Shown: piece by piece, positions 5,966-8,521 of the stretch
How positions within the stretch are numbered: the first letter of the stretch is position 1
Layout: each line of letters begins with the position of its first letter
Assembly (NCBI GenBank): GCA_910578245.1
Contig: CAJTPC010000045.1
Coordinates: 1-8,521 of the forward strand
Length of the DNA stretch: 8,521 bases
Origin: an uncultured Christensenella sp.
GTDB lineage: Bacteria; Bacillota; Clostridia; Christensenellales; UBA3700
Direction: 5' to 3'
Notes under the pieces: model-generated
What the model was told of the DNA's origin: nothing
Seen by the model: only the letters and a program-made list of their open reading frames with translations
The model's database searches: none
Made by a program: the position numbers and the translations under genes

Positions 5966-7081
5966 TTATTCGCCCAGTAATACTTCTGCCATTGCTATTG
6001 GCGAGCACTCATGAACGATTGGAGAGAGATTGTAAATGAGTTGAATAATACTGTTGCAATCGTAATCCTCTCCCAAGTGATAGCCTACGTCTTGCATAAA
6101 CCTCTTTGCGCTTTTAATAATTCTTGGCAGTTTTGCATCTAGGTCTTCTATCTCTTTAAGCATATCCTCTCTATACTCATTATGGATATACAGCCATTTG
6201 CTTTGGAATTTTCTATCCTTAACCATATTTATGACATCGCTGACATCGCAGCCCAAGATTTTAGCAAGCGCGCGACAACGGGAAGATACGTCCGACGGCG
6301 GTATCAACATGCACTCCTCAATAGACATAATCGCCTTAAAATACTTGACAAGAGCTATACCTGCAAGCAACATACTTTCGCCCCTATCATTCGTAAGATT
6401 GATATTTTCTATAAGCTTAGCAAGTATCTCCACTGACGGCTTGTATGACGTATCGAATATCTGAGCATACTCCAAGATTCCGCCAAAAAGCTTGTCCGCA
6501 TCCAACATATTTCCATCGCCGATTATGCCATCGAGCAAGTCTTGCTCTTGTTTTAGCTTGGCATAGTCTTGAATACCAATCATATGATGTATATACTTTT
6601 TTTCCCAAAGCGCAACTCTATGCGCCAAAATCGCGCCTACGCATTTTGCATAGTCTTCAAAACTTTCTTTGCCGTCATTATCAATCAACAGCTTGATTGG
6701 CGCTACTCCTTTGAGCGCATATCCCACGCCGTACAAAAATGGAGAATTAGTAATAATCGCATACAACAACGACCTTTTTTCGCAGGCTATGCAAAGAAGA
6801 TCTGCAATCTCTCTGCCCCCTACGCCCAAGAATAATCTTACGTCGTCATCGCTCTCCACTATATCTTGCGCGCTTTCGCTGTCGCATACCACCTCATCGG
6901 GATATTCAACGTAAGTAATCTTGTACTCGAATTCACTTATTTCCTTAACCGCCTTTTGAACAAGCTCCTTATCCTTGCTCAAATAGCACACGCATATATG
7001 CCCCATAGGCATAACATCGGTCACAACCTTTGCCACGTCGGAAGATATGTTTTCACTTACTTGAGTCAAAAATTTTTCCAT
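5966..7081 (-). CDS. Divergent glycerol-1-phosphate dehydrogenase/iron-ADH-like protein, active site degenerate
   Basis: The 371-residue product has the outline of the AraM/EgsA and iron-alcohol dehydrogenase group. The N-terminal half ends in a nucleotide-binding stretch, 'FLGVGGREIADLL' (84-96), equivalent to the family's GVGGGxxxDxAK. 'IITNSPFLYGVGYAL' (109-123) stands where relatives have T-x-x-S-H-D-G, and 'CVGAILAHRVALWEKKY' (147-163) where they have G-x-G-D-x-x-A. The C-terminal half is helical; 'DRGESMLLAGIAL' (232-244) occupies the place of a metal-binding His segment. The Asp of SHDG, the Asp of GD and the expected His are absent, so metal-dependent catalysis is doubtful. It follows hisC by 79 bases on the same strand. 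No clear ribosome binding site precedes the ATG. Family assignment is by motif order only. Confidence 0.6.
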   Translation of the reverse strand: MEKFLTQVSENISSDVAKVVTDVMPMGHICVCYLSKDKELVQKAVKEISEFEYKITYVEYPDEVVCDSESAQDIVESDDDVRLFLGVGGREIADLLCIACEKRSLLYAIITNSPFLYGVGYALKGVAPIKLLIDNDGKESFEDYAKCVGAILAHRVALWEKKYIHHMIGIQDYAKLKQEQDLLDGIIGDGNMLDADKLFGGILEYAQIFDTSYKPSVEILAKLIENINLTNDRGESMLLAGIALVKYFKAIMSIEECMLIPPSDVSSRCRALAKILGCDVSDVINMVKDRKFQSKWLYIHNEYREDMLKEIEDLDAKLPRIIKSAKRFMQDVGYHLGEDYDCNSIIQLIYNLSPIVHECSPIAMAEVLLGE

Positions 7082-7086
7082 ACAAT

Positions 7087-7117
7087 AAAGATACCACTTT
7101 TTGAAAGCAGTATCTTT
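7087..7117 (-). promoter_or_regulatory. Hairpin immediately before the dehydrogenase-like start codon
   Basis: AAAGATAC (7087-7094) and GTATCTTT (7110-7117) pair perfectly over eight bases. Inside, CTTT and AAAG (7097-7100, 7104-7107) pair again, separated by a symmetric CA/CA internal loop. On the minus strand the structure ends five bases before the ATG at 7081, covering the place of a ribosome binding site. It has no T-run typical of a terminator. Confidence 0.5.
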
Positions 7118-7160
7118 GAAAATTCTCTATAAAAAAGTCTAGTTTTGTCGAAAGTATTCT

Positions 7161-8255
7161 TTACTCTTCTTCTAATTCGCTATTGCTATACTCAACCTTT
7201 AGTATCTCGTCTAAAGCCGATACAAGACTTGCCATTTCTTTTGGCGAACCGACTGTAATACGAAGATAATTATCAATTCTTCCGTAACTAAAGTGTCTTA
7301 CCAACACGCCAAGTTTTTTGAGCTGATAATATACCTCGCTTGCCGGACGCTCGTTGTGCTTTACGAACAAGAAATTGGAATTGGACTGCAATACCTCAAA
7401 TCCCCGTCCTCTCAATTCATCTGCGACTTTATCTCTTGTAGCGATAATTTTGTCTACGCAAGAATTGAAATACTCGGTATCTTGCAAAGCTCTGACAGCT
7501 ATACCCTCGGTTAGCACGTTGACGGTATAACTGTTGAAAGAATCCTTTATCGTCTTAAGTCCGTTGATTAGCGCTGTGTTGCCAAGCGCGTATCCGCATC
7601 TTGCTCCTGCCAAAGAGTACGACTTTGAGAAAGTGCGGACTATTAGCAGATTGGGATATTTATTTACGTAATTCGCCATAGAACAGTTGCAAAAATCTGC
7701 GTACGCTTCATCGATAATTATTATCTTTTCAGGATTGGCTTCAATGATAGCCATTAAGTCAAGTCTATTGACGATAAGTCCCGTAGGCGCATTTGGATTA
7801 CAAATTATCATTCCTTGGCACTTCGCCTGCTTGAACTTAGATACGTCCAACTTAAAATCGTCCAAAAGCGGAATAACGCAAGAGGGGATCTCATTTACCT
7901 TTGCCCATACCTTATAAAAAGAATAAGTCACATCGGCATAAGCTACTCCGTCGCCGTCCTTGTCAAAAAACGTAGGAAAACACATCGCAAGGACTTCGTC
8001 GCTACCGTTGCCTATAAAGACGTTTTCTTTCTCCAAACCGTGTTTTTTAGCAATCTCCACTGCAAGATCCGTATTTTGCGGATCCGGATAAAGTTTGAGC
8101 TTATCAATATCGAAATTCTTAACAAACTCCTTTACCCCCTTACAAGGCGGATATGGATTTTCGTTGGTATTAAGTTTGACATAACTCTTATCTTGCGGTT
8201 GCTCGCCGGCCACGTATGGATGAGTAGTTCTGCAAATCTTGGACAAATAGTTCAT
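7161..8255 (-). CDS. hisC: Histidinol-phosphate aminotransferase
   Basis: The 364-residue product is a class I/II PLP aminotransferase of the HisC type, which converts imidazole-acetol phosphate and glutamate to histidinol phosphate. Family marks in order: 'KLNTNENPYPP' (27-37), 'LYPDP' (55-59), 'GNGSDE' (82-87), 'NPNAPTG' (153-159), 'DEAYADF' (182-188), the PLP lysine Lys211 in 'TFSKSYSLAGARCGY', and 'LRITVG' with Arg331/332 region near the C-terminus. The ATG at 8255 is chosen because GGAG lies six bases upstream; an upstream TTG (8285) would place that site inside the gene. No other his gene is in the window, and HisC can also act in tyrosine and phenylalanine synthesis, so the main role here is open. 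The dehydrogenase-like gene follows on the same strand. Confidence 0.95.
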   Translation of the reverse strand: MNYLSKICRTTHPYVAGEQPQDKSYVKLNTNENPYPPCKGVKEFVKNFDIDKLKLYPDPQNTDLAVEIAKKHGLEKENVFIGNGSDEVLAMCFPTFFDKDGDGVAYADVTYSFYKVWAKVNEIPSCVIPLLDDFKLDVSKFKQAKCQGMIICNPNAPTGLIVNRLDLMAIIEANPEKIIIIDEAYADFCNCSMANYVNKYPNLLIVRTFSKSYSLAGARCGYALGNTALINGLKTIKDSFNSYTVNVLTEGIAVRALQDTEYFNSCVDKIIATRDKVADELRGRGFEVLQSNSNFLFVKHNERPASEVYYQLKKLGVLVRHFSYGRIDNYLRITVGSPKEMASLVSALDEILKVEYSNSELEEE

Positions 8256-8268
8256 TTTATTCTCCGTA

Positions 8269-8310
8269 GCTTGATTACCAAGCAAATACTTCTATAACTA
8301 GTGTATCAAG
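8269..8310 (-). promoter_or_regulatory. hisC leader with two competing hairpins
   Basis: In the short hisC leader GCTTG (8283-8279) can pair with CAAGC (8273-8269). The same 3' bases, ATCAAG (8275-8270), can instead pair with CTTGAT (8310-8305), which lies around the expected start of transcription. Both structures lie just before the GGAG. The stems are only five and six bases, and no T-box or leader peptide is seen. Confidence 0.25.
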
Positions 8311-8340
8311 ATTTTATCACATTAAACGGCTATTCGTCAA
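8311..8340 (-). promoter_or_regulatory. SigA-type promoter of hisC
   Basis: On the minus strand TTGACG (8340-8335), an 18-base spacer and TAAAAT (8316-8311), with TGA directly before the -10 box, the extended form. Both hexamers match consensus at five of six positions. The transcript would start near 8304 and have a leader of about 49 bases. Confidence 0.65.
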
Positions 8341-8361
8341 TTCTTTCAAGATATTTCTTGG

Positions 8362-8381
8362 TTCTCTCCATCTTGAGAGAA
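8362..8381. repeat. Inverted repeat (hairpin) upstream of hisC
   Basis: TTCTCTC (8362-8368) and GAGAGAA (8375-8381) form a perfect seven-base stem with loop CATCTT. It borders the dispersed-repeat material to its right and may be part of the same element. No U-run follows, so it is not a standard terminator. Confidence 0.4.
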
Positions 8382-8391
8382 AGGAGTCTTA

Positions 8392-8460
8392 GACTTCGTT
8401 TCGCTCTGCTCAATATGACGGCAAAGCGGTTGAGATTTCTCGACTTCGCTCGAAATGACG
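8392..8460. repeat. Two imperfect copies of a dispersed intergenic repeat
   Basis: Two units share the core GACTTCG ... CTC-A-ATGACG: 8392-8420, with an insert between the two parts, and 8442-8460, more compact. Read on the minus strand they give the pattern CGTCAT-TTGAGC-GAAG, which resembles short dispersed repeats seen between genes in many Firmicutes and Bacteroidota genomes. The 14-base segment between the units recurs at 1444-1457. No coding sequence is present from 8341 to the window end; a small stem, CCGTC/GACGG, lies at 8502-8516. Confidence 0.5.
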
Positions 8461-8521
8461 TGTAGAACAGCTTGTCACAACCGCAGAGATTGGTGTGATT
8501 TCCGTCCGTAAGACGGCAACC

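Noticed and set aside
7118..7160. Promoter between hisC and the dehydrogenase-like gene
   Set aside because: The best pair, TTCGAC with TATAGA, has a 15-base spacer and weak hexamers; readthrough from hisC is simpler.
8256..8285. Upstream TTG start for hisC
   Set aside because: The GGAG at 8262-8265 would lie inside the gene, while it is spaced ideally for the ATG at 8255; the extra residues match no HisC feature.
7815..8297. Plus-strand ORF of 160 codons
   Set aside because: It lies opposite hisC, whose conserved motifs are unambiguous; its translation is a shadow with no recognisable features.
8256..8340. T-box or his attenuator before hisC
   Set aside because: The leader is only about 49 bases and lacks the T-box sequence, a His-codon leader peptide and a terminator.
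1..8521. Complete defence, secretion or mobile system
   Set aside because: No transposase, integrase, nuclease, toxin-antitoxin pair, or phage gene is visible; the genes are housekeeping, envelope-related or unknown.

Overview
The window is an A+T-rich stretch of bacterial chromosome that looks like Firmicutes, most likely an uncultured Clostridia-type lineage. The grounds are purine-rich GGAG ribosome binding sites, SigA-type promoters, a YugP-type zinc peptidase, a DUF1540 protein, and a SpoIIQ-like M23 protein. No ribosomal RNA is present, so placement below class is not supported. No phage, insertion sequence with a transposase, CRISPR array, tRNA or resistance locus was seen.

Layout. 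Positions 1-1418 (minus) hold the N-terminal 472 residues of a surface lipoprotein with a GLUG/beta-helix type repeat region; it runs off the left edge. A 402-base divergent intergenic region (1419-1820) has two candidate plus-strand promoters, two near-identical palindromes, a 9-base inverted repeat and a relic of a dispersed repeat. It is followed on the plus strand by a cysteine-rich protein of unknown family (1821-2750) and a membrane zinc metallopeptidase of the YugP family (2860-3594) with its own promoter. A small protein with two DUF1540 cysteine motifs (3606-3920, minus) converges on the peptidase and diverges from rplI (4039-4482, plus). A heptamer repeat and a terminator shared by both strands close rplI.

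The rest is on the minus strand. Reading in the direction of transcription: a promoter (8311-8340), hisC (7161-8255), a divergent and probably metal-less relative of glycerol-1-phosphate dehydrogenases (5966-7081), a terminator (5890-5919), a SigF-like promoter candidate (5822-5850), a YwmB-like secreted or anchored protein (5335-5796) and a SpoIIQ-like M23 protein (4622-5320). The last two genes are 14 bases apart and form a probable operon, plausibly for sporulation or envelope work. The right end (8341-8521) has no gene and carries imperfect copies of a dispersed intergenic repeat.

Most of the window is ordinary chromosome. I do not see a complete new defence or mobile system. The points most worth a second look are the dehydrogenase-like protein that lost its expected metal-site motifs and starts behind a hairpin without a clear ribosome binding site, the orphan 20-cysteine protein with its elaborate upstream region, and the possible forespore promoter of the SpoIIQ-like operon.
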